37,481 nt of DNA from Oceanobacillus kimchii X50 (GCF_000340475.1 NZ_CM001792.1:910709-948189); one strand, 5' to 3'. Counted from the first letter of the stretch, positions 8,295 through 17,233 are shown. A program made the numbers and translations. Notes: generated from the letters alone by a model not told the origin.

Positions 8295-8987
8295 ATGAAT
8301 ATTATATTAATGACAAAGTTGTTTAATATTTTTGATGTTGACCTTGCTTTACGAAATTTACCATTCATTTTAGAGGGATTACCTTATACTATCATGATTG
8401 CTATAGCAGGTATGGCAATTGGATTAGTTTTTGGCTTATTTCTCGCCTTGGCGAGAGATTCAAAAACATTCCTATTACGTTGGCCATCTAGAATTTATAT
8501 CTCCTTTATGCGGGGTACGCCAATGCTTGTCTTTCTCTTTATTATATATTTTGGTTTGCCTTATATAGGGATTGAATTATCGGCGATAGCAGCTGCAATT
8601 CTAGGGTTCGGTCTTAATAGTGCTGCCTATATTGCGGAAATTAATCGTTCATCATTAAATAGTGTCGATAGAGGACAATGGGAATCAGCAAAAGCGCTTA
8701 ATATGACTTATTGGCATACATTACGAAAAATTATTTTGCCGCAAGCAACAAGAATAGCCATTCCACCGTTGACCAATGTTTTTATGGATATCGTGAAGGC
8801 GACATCGTTAACTGCAGTAATAACTGTACCAGAGCTTTTCCAAAAGGCACAGATTGTTACAGGTAGAGAATTCGATGCGATGACAGTGTATATTTTAGTT
8901 GCTTTAATTTATTGGCCGATTTGTATTTTGATTGGAATGCTTCAAGAAAGATTAGAAAAAAGATATAGCGTATATGTATCTAAATAA
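8295..8987 (+). CDS. Amino-acid ABC transporter permease (HisM/TcyB type)
   Basis: Integral membrane subunit of a polar amino-acid importer, 230 residues with about five helices. The EAA loop that docks on the ATPase is clear: QWESAKALNMTYWHTLRK (about residues 129-146), followed by ILPQA. The N-terminal LPFILEGLPYTIMIA block and the SFMRGTPMLV motif are typical of the HisMQ family. It lies 13 bp after the binding-protein gene and AAAGG overlaps that stop. A stem-loop terminator directly follows the stop, which confirms that the operon contains no ATPase gene. The ligand would match the binding protein, perhaps cystine. Confidence 0.92.
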   Translation: MNIILMTKLFNIFDVDLALRNLPFILEGLPYTIMIAIAGMAIGLVFGLFLALARDSKTFLLRWPSRIYISFMRGTPMLVFLFIIYFGLPYIGIELSAIAAAILGFGLNSAAYIAEINRSSLNSVDRGQWESAKALNMTYWHTLRKIILPQATRIAIPPLTNVFMDIVKATSLTAVITVPELFQKAQIVTGREFDAMTVYILVALIYWPICILIGMLQERLEKRYSVYVSK

Positions 8988-9035
8988 AAGAGCGAGGTTG
9001 AGACAAAATATAATTATGTTTCTACCTCGCTCTTT
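8987..9035 (+). terminator. Terminator / short member of the TTGRGACA hairpin family (copy C)
   Basis: AAAGAGCGAGGT (8987-8998) pairs perfectly over 12 bp with ACCTCGCTCTTT (9024-9035). The segment GGTTGAGACAAAATAT inside the left half matches the TTGAGACAAAGTAT of copy A, so this looks like a minimal member of the same family. It begins at the permease stop codon. Confidence 0.85.
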
Positions 9036-9128
9036 GTATTTCTTATGCTATTAAATACCATTTTTGAATTCAATGCATAGTTTTACTATCTTCAGAAAAA
9101 AATAGAAAAAAACGAAAGGAAGGTAATT

Positions 9129-9932
9129 ATGCTTAATAACATTAGTGCGAGCTACTTGTTTATCGCAGTATTATTTTCATCACTCACCTTTCCTCAACTT
9201 GCAGTAGCTGAAGATGACTCGAAAGAAAATGAAGACTCAGCCGTCCCTAGTCATGTACTTGATATTTCCAAAGAAAATACTTATCCTAATTCTACAGAAG
9301 ATCAGGAAGTAATTGAACCAAGCGATTGGACAATAGAAATACTGGAGGATGTTGAAATTCCAATTGAAAATCCAGAGTTAATAAAAATTTTAAATGAAAG
9401 CTCTATAAAACCCTCTCCAATTGCCATAGGTTATCGTGGGATGGTTTACTTAGGAAGATGGCCACTAAATTACCAATCAGAAGAATCGAATATTAACTGG
9501 GAATACCAAGAAATTAATGTGAATGAAATGAATAACATTGGTGGAAATGAAGTTCAAAATATGAACTATATTCAGCAACAGGAAAAAGAAGTAAAAGGAG
9601 CTCTTACCAATAAAATAAGCAATCCCAATGATGTGAAAAAAATGATGTTGTTAAAATCGAAGGAAAAGACGAAGCTTCCCCTGTCATATAATACTATTTT
9701 TGGACAAAGTACAAAGTTAACTAATTCCTATTCTGTACCTAGCCAAAAACATGGAACATTACAAGCTTTTGCACCAGCAGTAAATGAAAAAGGACAGGTT
9801 ACTTTTGGGGAAGTATATATCGAATTAAAAGGATCGAATAAATCAATAAAAATCAAAAATGTCACGAAACAAGGAATAGGAGCTTGGATACCTATTCAAG
9901 ACCACGTTTCTTTCTCATTTAATGTCAAATAA
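9129..9932 (+). CDS. yfkD: YfkD-like secreted protein
   Basis: A 267-residue exported protein with a signal peptide ending near AVAED (residues 26-30), then an acidic linker. The body has ISKENTYPNS, ENPELIKILNES, IGYRGMVYLGRWPLNY, NWEYQEIN, DVKKMMLLKSKEKT and the closing KQGIGAWIPIQDH. These features agree with the YfkD-like family as recalled, and its placement in the yfk cluster supports this. No enzymatic motif or cell-wall anchor is seen. Its function is unknown; a cell-surface or envelope role is inferred. ATG 9129 has AAGGAAGG six bases upstream. It is monocistronic between two terminators. Confidence 0.85.
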   Translation: MLNNISASYLFIAVLFSSLTFPQLAVAEDDSKENEDSAVPSHVLDISKENTYPNSTEDQEVIEPSDWTIEILEDVEIPIENPELIKILNESSIKPSPIAIGYRGMVYLGRWPLNYQSEESNINWEYQEINVNEMNNIGGNEVQNMNYIQQQEKEVKGALTNKISNPNDVKKMMLLKSKEKTKLPLSYNTIFGQSTKLTNSYSVPSQKHGTLQAFAPAVNEKGQVTFGEVYIELKGSNKSIKIKNVTKQGIGAWIPIQDHVSFSFNVK

Positions 9933-9940
9933 CTATGGAG

Positions 9941-9964
9941 AGCTGTCTAAAGGGCGGCTTTTTG
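9941..9964 (+). terminator. Terminator after yfkD
   Basis: AGCTGTC (9941-9947) pairs with GGCGGCT (9953-9959), five Watson-Crick and two G-U pairs, followed by five T. Confidence 0.75.
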
Positions 9965-10237
9965 TTATTAGATGAAGCTTTCCTAATCACCAAGTTCCGT
10001 AAGTTCTATTTTAAATCGTATATTAATGTTAGATTATCGGAAAGCTTTATTAGATTGTAATGCAGGACGGTGACACCTACTCAGAAGAGGCTTGAAAATC
10101 CACTAGAATAGAGGTTTTTTCCTAGTTAGTTGAATCCTTGTGCGTATGTAATGGAAATCAGACAGCGCTACATTCGGATTTTATACCGAATATCTTAAAT
10201 ATAAATTGATTTATATAAATTAATATTAAAAAAGGGG
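9965..10237. other. Intergenic stretch with imperfect inverted repeats, no gene seen
   Basis: No reading frame with a ribosome site was found. AAGCTTTCC near 9974 is complemented by GGAAAGCTT near 10038, giving 9-bp arms about 60 bp apart. ATTCGG-ATTTTATA-CCGAAT is a 6-bp hairpin near 10171-10190. The short phrase GGTGACACCTACTCAGAAG near 10069 resembles dispersed Bacillaceae repeats from memory and may be a decayed remnant. Confidence 0.45.
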
Positions 10238-10266
10238 TTGAATTTTATCCTTTAATACTTTATCAT
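10238..10266 (+). promoter_or_regulatory. Sigma-A promoter for the antiporter-like gene
   Basis: TTGAAT (10238-10243), a 17-bp spacer and TATCAT (10261-10266) lie 40 bp before the ATG. Confidence 0.6.
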
Positions 10267-10305
10267 GATGAAGTAATAAAGAGATGAGAATGGTGGGGAA
10301 GTACA

Positions 10306-11616
10306 ATGGAATGGGTTGTTATAGTATCAGTATTAGTAATGACGATATTATGTTTGCTCAGGTTCAATGTAATACTGTCTATTATTGTAGCAGCAATTAC
10401 GGCAGGATTACTTTCTGGTTTAAATATAAGTGATTCAATTAAAATGATGGTAGAAGGAATGGGAGGCGCTGCAAATACAGCTCTAAGTTATATTCTTTTA
10501 GGAGCTTTTGCGGTTGCGATTAGTTACACAGGAATAACAAGTTTATTAGTCAACTTTATTATTCGCATATTAACGGGTAAAAAGACAATGATGTTACTCG
10601 CATTAGCTGGAGTTGCATCACTTTCACAAAATCTAGTTCCGGTGCATATTGCTTTTATTCCTATCCTAATTCCACCTTTATTAAAAGTATTTGATAAGAT
10701 GAGAATGGATAGGCGTGCGGTAGCAATTACACTAACTTTTGGTTTAAAAGCTCCTTATATAATGATACCTGCTGGTTATGGTTTGATTTTCCACGGATTA
10801 ATTATTGATGGATTACAAAATAATGGTGCAGAAATCACAACGAATCAAACAACGATGGCTATGTTAGTTCCTGGATTAGGGATGGTGGTTGGACTATTAA
10901 TAGCGATATTTATTACGTATCGAAAAGATAAAGAACCAAAAGAAGCTCGAGAAGATGTATCTACTAATGTAGCTACCCAAACAGATTCGAATATTACTTT
11001 TGAGAAAAAGCATGTTTTTACATTAGTAGCCATAGTGTTAGCATTAATTGTTCAAATTATATTTGATAACCTAATACTAGGTGCGTTAACTGGTCTAGTA
11101 GCTTTACTTTTATTTGTTGTTATACCTTTTAAAGAAATGGACCGTGTGATGACAGATGGAATTACAATGATGGGGACAATTTCATTTGTAATTCTTGTAG
11201 CATCTGGATTTGCAAATGTATTGGAACAAACTGGGGCAGTGCAGTCTTTAGTAGAAGTAACCTCACAATCATTAGGTGATAATCAAGCATTAATTGCGTT
11301 GGTGCTATTGATACTAGGATTATTTATTACCATAGGAATTGGTACTTCTTTTGGTACTATTCCAATAATCGCAGCTTTATTTGTTCCTATATGTATTGCT
11401 GCAGGTTTTTCACCAATGGCAACAGCGGCACTTGTTGGTACAGCGGGAGCTCTTGGAGATGCTGGATCACCAGCTTCGGATAGTACGTTAGGCCCTACTT
11501 CGGGCTTAAATGCAGATGGAAAGCATAACCATATTTGGGACACATGCGTACCAACGTTCTTGCATTATAATATTCCATTATTTATATTCGGATGGATAGC
11601 TGCAATGGTTCTATAA
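10306..11616 (+). CDS. Na+/H+ antiporter-like membrane transporter (YuiF family)
   Basis: A 436-residue membrane protein with about 11-12 helices, similar to YuiF and the NhaC-like antiporter superfamily. It has a short N-terminal domain of two helices (VVIVSVLVMTILCLLRFNV) and the repeated GxGTSFGTxP-type loop, seen as IGIGTSFGTIPIIAALF (about residues 345-361). The late motif LGDAGSPASDSTLGPT (about 385-400) is very characteristic. A charged cytoplasmic loop lies near residues 200-228. GGTGGGG precedes the ATG. The substrate is uncertain: the family has been linked to sodium/proton exchange and to amino-acid export. PdaA follows with a 55-bp gap and no terminator, so read-through is possible. 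Confidence 0.88.
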   Translation: MEWVVIVSVLVMTILCLLRFNVILSIIVAAITAGLLSGLNISDSIKMMVEGMGGAANTALSYILLGAFAVAISYTGITSLLVNFIIRILTGKKTMMLLALAGVASLSQNLVPVHIAFIPILIPPLLKVFDKMRMDRRAVAITLTFGLKAPYIMIPAGYGLIFHGLIIDGLQNNGAEITTNQTTMAMLVPGLGMVVGLLIAIFITYRKDKEPKEAREDVSTNVATQTDSNITFEKKHVFTLVAIVLALIVQIIFDNLILGALTGLVALLLFVVIPFKEMDRVMTDGITMMGTISFVILVASGFANVLEQTGAVQSLVEVTSQSLGDNQALIALVLLILGLFITIGIGTSFGTIPIIAALFVPICIAAGFSPMATAALVGTAGALGDAGSPASDSTLGPTSGLNADGKHNHIWDTCVPTFLHYNIPLFIFGWIAAMVL

Positions 11617-11671
11617 TGAATAAAAAAATATGAAACAGGATAAGGTAAGAAAAAACATAGGTGGGGATTGT

Positions 11672-12457
11672 ATGAAAAAAACAATATCTTTACTCGTTTT
11701 TCTTGCCTTTTTTTATGTGCTATTACCATTAAACACGGTTCATGCTTACGGGTGGGGTTATAGTAAAAATTCTAATCATGAAATACCGGATATAGGTTCA
11801 TATCAAGCATTATTAGATGAGTATAATGCATATTATGTAGATGATTCGGGAGAAAAAGTTTTATATGTAACGTTTGATAATGGTTATGAACAAGGATATA
11901 CGGATGAAATTCTTGATGTTTTAAAGGAAGAAAAAGTACCTGCAACATTTTTTGTAACTGGTCATTATGTTAAGAGTAAACCAGATTTAATAAAACGTAT
12001 GGTGAATGAAGGACATATCATTGGAAATCATTCCTATCACCATCCAGATTTTACTATTATGAACAAACAAGCAATACAAAAAGAAGTAGAAGATTTGGAA
12101 AATGCAGTGGCAGAAGTTAGTGATCAGAAAGAAATGATGTATTTGCGCCCCCCAAGAGGAGTATTTAATGAAGATACATTAAAATGGACAAATGAATTAG
12201 GGTTAGTTCATATCTTTTGGTCACTTGCTTTTATTGACTGGAATACAGATGGACAAAAAGGTTGGCAATATGCGTATGATCAAATAATGGATCAAATACA
12301 TCCTGGGGCAATCATTTTACTTCATGCAGTATCATCAGATAATGCAAAAGCATTGAAACAGGTAGTTAAAGATTTAAAAGAGGAAGGATACACATTTAAA
12401 AGCCTGGATCATTTAATGTTAAAAAATCAATTACCACAAGGTTTTCCTATGTTTTAA
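11672..12457 (+). CDS. pdaA: Polysaccharide deacetylase PdaA, spore-cortex muramic delta-lactam synthesis
   Basis: Exported carbohydrate-esterase-4 enzyme that deacetylates muramic acid in spore peptidoglycan, the step before delta-lactam ring closure needed for germination. The signal peptide ends near VHA-YG (residue 25). Active-site motifs are TFDNGYEQGY (Asp69, with Asn70 where most relatives have Asp, as in PdaA), the zinc ligands in GNHSYHHPD (His120, His124), LRPPRG (158-163) and IILLHAVS. With the ATG at 11672 it is 261 residues, matching B. subtilis PdaA. An upstream in-frame ATG (11630) is rejected because AGGTGGGG precedes 11672 and the signal peptide begins there. Confidence 0.94.
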   Translation: MKKTISLLVFLAFFYVLLPLNTVHAYGWGYSKNSNHEIPDIGSYQALLDEYNAYYVDDSGEKVLYVTFDNGYEQGYTDEILDVLKEEKVPATFFVTGHYVKSKPDLIKRMVNEGHIIGNHSYHHPDFTIMNKQAIQKEVEDLENAVAEVSDQKEMMYLRPPRGVFNEDTLKWTNELGLVHIFWSLAFIDWNTDGQKGWQYAYDQIMDQIHPGAIILLHAVSSDNAKALKQVVKDLKEEGYTFKSLDHLMLKNQLPQGFPMF

Positions 12458-12483
12458 AATGGGAATAATAATATTGTAGAAGG

Positions 12484-12520
12484 AAAAGGAGCTGTTTCAT
12501 TTACGGCTCCTTTTGTGTAT
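12484..12520 (+). terminator. Terminator after pdaA
   Basis: AAAAGGAGC (12484-12492) pairs with GCTCCTTTT (12506-12514) around a 13-nt loop, followed by a T-rich tail. Confidence 0.85.
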
Positions 12521-12531
12521 ATTTTTTTATT

Positions 12532-12634
12532 AGTCAAAGGTCAAACTTTTTATAAAAAAATTTGACTAAAATACTTGAAAGTCAAAAAAGGTCAGAGTAT
12601 AATGAAACTATAGTCAAAGATAGTCAAAGTCAAA
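12532..12634 (+). promoter_or_regulatory. CtsR operator array controlling clpE
   Basis: CtsR binds tandem RGTCAAA heptads separated by NAN. Two sites fit. AGTCAAA-AAA-GGTCAGA (12580-12596, one mismatch) fills the promoter spacer. AGTCAAA-GAT-AGTCAAA (12612-12628) is perfect and lies just past the -10, overlapping the expected start of transcription. More heptads flank these: AGTCAAA and GGTCAAA abutting at 12532-12545, one on the minus strand at 12561-12567, and an overlapping half at 12628-12634. This is the family pattern for clpE, where several CtsR sites give tight heat-shock repression. Confidence 0.9.
12575..12603 (+). promoter_or_regulatory. Sigma-A promoter of clpE
   Basis: TTGAAA (12575-12580), exactly 17 bp, and perfect TATAAT (12598-12603). 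The leader to the ATG is about 107 bases. Confidence 0.85.
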
Positions 12635-12716
12635 AATAGTTGTGACGGTATATAGGCGTTTGTCATAAATTAAAACCAACAGGCTATCTTAACTATAAAT
12701 AGAGGAGGAATGAGAA

Positions 12717-14855
12717 ATGAAATGTCAAAACTGTGGTCAAAATGATGCAACGATAAATGCACAAATGCAGATGAATAATCAACGAATGGAAATTCATCTA
12801 TGCCATGAATGTTTCCAAGATATTCAAGGAAATATGATGAACTCTGACTTTTTCTCTAATTCTCCATTCGGCAATATGGATCAAGCATTTGCCAATAACT
12901 TTTCACAAGGAAATGGTGGAAGTACTACTGGTACACGCACCAAACAAAAAGCAAATAAAGGCAATGGCCTCATTGATCAGTTAGCAAAAAACCTAACTGA
13001 CCAAGCGAGATCAGGAAATGTAGATTCTGTCATTGGTAGAGATAAAGAAATTAAAAGAGTTACGGAAACATTAAATAGAAGAAATAAGAACAACCCAGTT
13101 CTTATTGGTGAACCAGGTGTTGGTAAAACTGCAATTGCAGAAGGACTAGCAGTAAATATAGTAGAAGGAAATGTTCCAGCTAAATTAATGAATAAAGAAA
13201 TTTATTTATTAGATGTAGCTTCTTTAGTTGCAAATACTGGAGTTCGAGGTCAATTTGAAGAAAGAATGAAGAAGTTAATTGAAGAATTACAATCAAGAAA
13301 AGATGTTATCTTGTTCATTGATGAAATTCATTTAATCGTTGGAGCTGGAACAGCAGAAAGTTCACAGATGGATGTTGGTAACTTATTAAAACCAGCATTA
13401 GCACGTGGAGATCTACAAATCATCGGTGCAACCACACTTAAAGAATATCGACAAATAGAAAAAGACGCTGCACTTGAACGACGCTTGCAGCCAATTATGG
13501 TAAACGAACCATCTTTTGAAGATGCAGTAACCATATTGGAAGGCATCAAGGAGCGTTACGAAAAATTCCATGAAGTTCGTTATTCTGAAGAAGTTATTCG
13601 TGCATTTGTAAACTTATCAAGTAGATATATTCAAGACCGTCATTTACCTGATAAAGCTATCGATTTAATGGATGAAGTAGGTTCTAGATTGAATTTATCT
13701 AATGCACAGAAAGACTCTGACACGCTTGAACAACAACTTAATGAAATTATTAAGAAAAAACAAGAAGCTGCTGATGTAGAGGATTATGAAAAAGCAGCAA
13801 ATTTAAGATATCAAGAAATTCAATTGCAAAAACAATTAGATAAAGTTGAAGAAGGCGAAAAAGTCTTAGATGTGGATATCAGTGATATTGAGTTAATTGT
13901 AGAAGAGAAGACTGGTATTCCAGTAACAAAAATGCAAAAAGATGAACAAGAAAAAATGAAAAACTTATCTGACCAACTAAGTCAGAAAGTGATCGGCCAG
14001 AACGAAGCGGTGCAAAAAGTAGCGAAAGCAATTCGTCGTAGTCGTGCAGGCTTAAAAGCAAAACAACGTCCAATTGGTTCATTCTTATTTGTGGGACCTA
14101 CAGGAGTTGGTAAAACGGAACTTACGAAAGTATTAGCTGAGGAACTATTTGGTTCTAGAGATGCAATGGTTAGACTAGATATGAGTGAGTATATGGAAAA
14201 ACATGCTGTCTCTAAAATAATTGGTTCACCGCCAGGTTATGTAGGACATGAAGAAGCTGGTCAGCTTACTGAGCGAATTCGTCGTAATCCATATTCTATT
14301 CTATTGTTAGATGAGATTGAAAAAGCTCATCCAGATGTACAAAATATGTTCTTGCAGATTATGGAAGATGGTCAATTGACTGACTCTCAAGGTAGAAAAG
14401 TAAGCTTTAAAGATACAGTTATTATCATGACAAGTAACGCTGGTACTGGTGTAAAACAGGTTAATGTTGGTTTTAATCGAGAAGCACATGAATCTGTGTC
14501 TACACTAGAAAATCTAAGCCAATACTTCAAACCAGAATTTTTAAATCGATTTGATGCTATTGTTAACTTCCATGAGTTAGCGGAAGAAGACTTACTACAG
14601 ATTGTTGATCTTATGTTGTCTGAATTAGAAGAGGCAATAAAAGAAAATAAAATGACAATAACTATCTCCAATGAAGCAAAACAGCAATTGGTTAAATTAG
14701 GATATGATACTCGTTTTGGAGCGCGTCCTTTACGTCGTGTTATTCAAGATAAAATTGAAGACCCATTAACTGATTTAATTCTCGAAGGAGAAGGTATAAG
14801 TTCCATTCATGTCGATGTTAAAGGGAATGAAATTGTAATAGATAAAGCATCTTAA
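12717..14855 (+). CDS. clpE: ATP-dependent Clp protease ATP-binding subunit ClpE
   Basis: AAA+ unfoldase that feeds misfolded proteins to ClpP and helps disaggregate after heat shock. The ClpE hallmark is the N-terminal zinc finger: Cys3-x2-Cys6 and Cys29-x2-Cys32. A Gln/Asn-rich linker follows (about 40-80), then the first AAA module with Walker A GEPGVGKT (131-138), a UVR-type coiled segment (about 345-380), and the second module with GPTGVGKT near 460. ADLM-type C-terminal AAA lid and LTDLILEGE end the protein. It has 712 residues, as expected. AGAGGAGG is placed ideally before ATG 12717. It is monocistronic, under CtsR control and closed by a strong terminator. Confidence 0.97.
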   Translation: MKCQNCGQNDATINAQMQMNNQRMEIHLCHECFQDIQGNMMNSDFFSNSPFGNMDQAFANNFSQGNGGSTTGTRTKQKANKGNGLIDQLAKNLTDQARSGNVDSVIGRDKEIKRVTETLNRRNKNNPVLIGEPGVGKTAIAEGLAVNIVEGNVPAKLMNKEIYLLDVASLVANTGVRGQFEERMKKLIEELQSRKDVILFIDEIHLIVGAGTAESSQMDVGNLLKPALARGDLQIIGATTLKEYRQIEKDAALERRLQPIMVNEPSFEDAVTILEGIKERYEKFHEVRYSEEVIRAFVNLSSRYIQDRHLPDKAIDLMDEVGSRLNLSNAQKDSDTLEQQLNEIIKKKQEAADVEDYEKAANLRYQEIQLQKQLDKVEEGEKVLDVDISDIELIVEEKTGIPVTKMQKDEQEKMKNLSDQLSQKVIGQNEAVQKVAKAIRRSRAGLKAKQRPIGSFLFVGPTGVGKTELTKVLAEELFGSRDAMVRLDMSEYMEKHAVSKIIGSPPGYVGHEEAGQLTERIRRNPYSILLLDEIEKAHPDVQNMFLQIMEDGQLTDSQGRKVSFKDTVIIMTSNAGTGVKQVNVGFNREAHESVSTLENLSQYFKPEFLNRFDAIVNFHELAEEDLLQIVDLMLSELEEAIKENKMTITISNEAKQQLVKLGYDTRFGARPLRRVIQDKIEDPLTDLILEGEGISSIHVDVKGNEIVIDKAS

Positions 14856-14871
14856 AGATGAGCAATATATT

Positions 14872-14903
14872 AACGCTAAGCCAAATTGGCTTAGCGTTTT
14901 TTT
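14872..14903 (+). terminator. Strong terminator after clpE
   Basis: AACGCTAAGCCAA (14872-14884) is the exact complement of TTGGCTTAGCGTT (14886-14898), followed by a run of T to 14903. Confidence 0.93.
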
Positions 14904-15177
14904 ATGAAATTATACTCTAATCCTTTTTCGTTTAGAAATTATTTATGTTCCCAAAAATGAACCGAGACCAGCCATGGAAGATAAAAGTCAATTATGTACC
15001 CAAGATGAGGAGCGCCGTTTCAGAAGGGACACAAATAATACTGCAATAAAACAATTACTACTTCTGCTTTCAATAGAATAATTTAACCTAAATTATATTA
15101 ATTTCCATTTTACTCTCTTCATAACATGGTTCATACAGGTTAACACTAATACAAATAAGTTTAGAAGGTGTTAATTG
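14904..15177. other. Intergenic stretch holding a ~100-bp inverted repeat, no gene seen
   Basis: ATTATTTATGTTCCC (14938-14952) is nearly complementary to GGGACACAAATAAT (15026-15039), enclosing a segment richer in G+C than its flanks. The GGGACA element recalls the hairpin family at 3910 and 30060, but here it points the other way. No frame with a ribosome site was found. The promoter of the next gene was not identified. Confidence 0.45.
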
Positions 15178-16050
15178 ATGAAAAGACAGCTATGGATAAT
15201 AATATTACTGCCTTTTATATTATTTGTAGATCCTGCATCTATATATGCAGGTCAAGCTCCTGGCATGCGAGTTCATTTTATTGATGTTGGTCAAGGCGAT
15301 AGCATATTAATTGAAACACCGCTTGATAGAACAATTTTAATTGATGGTGGCCCACCTGATGCGGGAGAGAAAGTAGTTAATTATATAAAAAAACAAAAAA
15401 TTAATCAAATCGACGTACTTATTTCAACCCATCCTGATATTGATCATATAGGTGGGTTATTAAAAGTATTGGATTCTGTAGAGGTAGGAGAGGCTTATGA
15501 TACTGGGAAATTGCACCCTACAAAGACATTTGCTAATTACATCAACAAATTACGCGAACTTGAAATACCTGTACACTTAGCAGAAAAAGACGTACCAATT
15601 GAAGTGGATCCAATGATTGAATTAGATGTGTGGAATAGCTATCACCGCTTTAGTACGAATAATGAATCCTCCATCGTATTAAAATTAACGTACGGTGATA
15701 TGGATATGCTTCTGATGAGTGACGTGGGAAAGGCTCAAGAAAGACAAATTATGAAGGATTATGATATTCAAGCTGAGGTAATTAAGGTGGGACATCATGG
15801 TTCAAAAACTAGTTCATCTTTGAAGTTTTTACAAGAAGTCAGTCCAGATATCTCTATACTCACATATAGCAAAGAAAATAGATATGGCCACCCAGTTAAA
15901 CGAGTAATAGAAAATTTATATTCAGTAAAATCTGCTATATACTCAACGGCCGCACTTGGCAACATTGTGTTAGAAACTGATGGAAATTCAATGGTTATAA
16001 CTCCAGAAGAAAATCCAATACAAAAGTTTATAAGAGAATCTATAGGATAA
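15178..16050 (+). CDS. Secreted ComEC/Rec2-type metallo-beta-lactamase-fold hydrolase
   Basis: Exported stand-alone version of the metallo-beta-lactamase domain found at the C terminus of the competence protein ComEC. A signal peptide ends around IYAGQA (residues 22-27). Then come VHFIDVGQGDSILIE, the metal-binding STHPDIDHIGG (HxxxDH), the DVG element near residue 182 and VGHHGSKTSSS; together these make the usual two-metal site. It has 290 residues from ATG 15178, preferred over the adjacent TTG 15175 because AGAAGGTG is seven bases away. A nuclease or phosphodiesterase activity is inferred from the ComEC link, not shown. It is apparently monocistronic. Confidence 0.88.
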   Translation: MKRQLWIIILLPFILFVDPASIYAGQAPGMRVHFIDVGQGDSILIETPLDRTILIDGGPPDAGEKVVNYIKKQKINQIDVLISTHPDIDHIGGLLKVLDSVEVGEAYDTGKLHPTKTFANYINKLRELEIPVHLAEKDVPIEVDPMIELDVWNSYHRFSTNNESSIVLKLTYGDMDMLLMSDVGKAQERQIMKDYDIQAEVIKVGHHGSKTSSSLKFLQEVSPDISILTYSKENRYGHPVKRVIENLYSVKSAIYSTAALGNIVLETDGNSMVITPEENPIQKFIRESIG

Positions 16051-16126
16051 CAGATTCATATTAATTTACATTATTATACAAAAGTGATATCATAATAATA
16101 TAAATATAATATGAAAAGGTGATGTC

Positions 16127-16975
16127 ATGATACAAGAAAGGAAAGCATGGAGTTTAAATGGTATTGTTGGTTTAGGACTTATTATTGCACTAATTGCATT
16201 TGGAGCCTTTGCATTCATTCAGCAGCAATTCATTATTGGGATATTTCTTGTGTTAATTGCAGCTTGTTTGATTAGTGGAATAACGATCGTACAGCCGAAT
16301 CAATCAATTGTAGTAATATTTTTAGGTAAGTATATGGGGACTGTTCGAAGAGAAGGAATTGTCATAACTATCCCTTTTTCTGTAAGAAGAACAATTTCAT
16401 TACGTGTTCGTAACTTTAATAGTAATCGGCTAAAAGTTAATGATGTAAATGGTAATCCTATCGAAATTGCAGCAGTTGTTGTATTTAAAGTGGTAGATGC
16501 TGCTAAAGCGGTTTTTGATGTTGACCAATACGAACAATTTGTAGAAATCCAAAGTGAAACTGCGATTCGAGCAGTTGCGACAACATACCCTTATGATTCA
16601 TTTGAAGATAATGACTTAACTTTAAGAGGTAATGCAGACGAGGTTTCGAATGAATTGACACAAGAATTACAAGAGCGTTTGAAAGTAGCAGGTGTAGAAG
16701 TAATTGAAGCAAGACTAACGCATTTAGCCTACTCTACAGAAATCGCCCAAGCGATGTTACAGCGTCAACAAGCAAGTGCAATTATTTCGGCTAGAAAACA
16801 AATTGTAGATGGAGCAGTAGGTATGGCACAAGATGCAGTTGCTCGTTTAGAGAGAGATGGCATCGTTGATTTGGATGATGAAAGACGTGTAGCAATGATT
16901 AACAATTTACTTGTTTCCATTGTTTCCGATCAAGGGACGCAACCTGTGGTGAATACAGGTTCCTTGTATCAATAA
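16127..16975 (+). CDS. SPFH/Band 7 (prohibitin-like) membrane protein
   Basis: A 282-residue protein with two N-terminal membrane helices (about residues 12-30 and 33-50) and a cytoplasmic SPFH domain: ITIVQPNQSIVVIFLGKY, then EGIVITIPFSVRR, IEIAAVVVFKV and AVRAVATTYPYD-like IRAVATTYPYDSFEDND. A helical, Gln/Ala-rich segment AEIAQAML...QQASAIISARKQIVDGAV-type region follows, as in HflC-like scaffolds. Such proteins assemble into large membrane rings and organise membrane microdomains or protease partners. AAAGGTGATGTC precedes the ATG. A small ribbon-helix-helix gene begins 12 bp after the stop and is probably translated from the same mRNA; that pairing has no explained function. Confidence 0.9.
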   Translation: MIQERKAWSLNGIVGLGLIIALIAFGAFAFIQQQFIIGIFLVLIAACLISGITIVQPNQSIVVIFLGKYMGTVRREGIVITIPFSVRRTISLRVRNFNSNRLKVNDVNGNPIEIAAVVVFKVVDAAKAVFDVDQYEQFVEIQSETAIRAVATTYPYDSFEDNDLTLRGNADEVSNELTQELQERLKVAGVEVIEARLTHLAYSTEIAQAMLQRQQASAIISARKQIVDGAVGMAQDAVARLERDGIVDLDDERRVAMINNLLVSIVSDQGTQPVVNTGSLYQ

Positions 16976-16987
16976 GTAGGGTTATTT

Positions 16988-17167
16988 ATGCCAAAAAAAA
17001 AGAACTTTCCTTTACGCATTGATCCAGAACTCTACGATGTATTACAAAAATGGGCGCAAGATGAATTTCGAAGCGTAAATAGCCACGTAGAATTTTTACT
17101 GCGAGAATCTACAAAACGAGCTGGAAGATTACCCAAAAAACAAGATAAAAAAATAGGTGAAGACTAA
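16988..17167 (+). CDS. Small ribbon-helix-helix (Arc-type) DNA-binding protein
   Basis: A 59-residue protein that fits an Arc/MetJ-type ribbon-helix-helix fold. A basic N-terminal tail (MPKKK) leads into the beta strand NFPLRID. Helix A is PELYDVLQKWAQDEF. The SVNSH turn leads into helix B, VEFLLRESTKRAGR, and a basic tail follows. It would act as a dimer. It begins 12 bp after the SPFH gene with a modest AGTAGGG ribosome site, and a terminator follows directly. No toxin partner is adjacent, so it is not an obvious toxin-antitoxin antitoxin. It may regulate its own operon or act structurally with the SPFH protein; both ideas are inference. Confidence 0.8.
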   Translation: MPKKKNFPLRIDPELYDVLQKWAQDEFRSVNSHVEFLLRESTKRAGRLPKKQDKKIGED

Positions 17168-17168
17168 G

Positions 17169-17195
17169 GCAAAGCGTATGCTTTGTCCTTTTTTT
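17169..17195 (+). terminator. Terminator after the SPFH-RHH pair
   Basis: CAAAGC-GTAT-GCTTTG (17170-17185) with flanking G/C pairs, followed by a run of seven T. Confidence 0.8.
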
Positions 17196-17233
17196 GTGCA
17201 AAAAACATATTGCTCACTTTATTTAAATAAGGT

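Noticed and set aside
14304..14671. Minus-strand frames of 60-94 codons within clpE
   Set aside because: Shadows of the clpE coding sequence without ribosome sites.
16988..17167. Antitoxin of a toxin-antitoxin pair
   Set aside because: The fold fits, but the partner is a 282-residue SPFH protein and no small toxin gene is adjacent.
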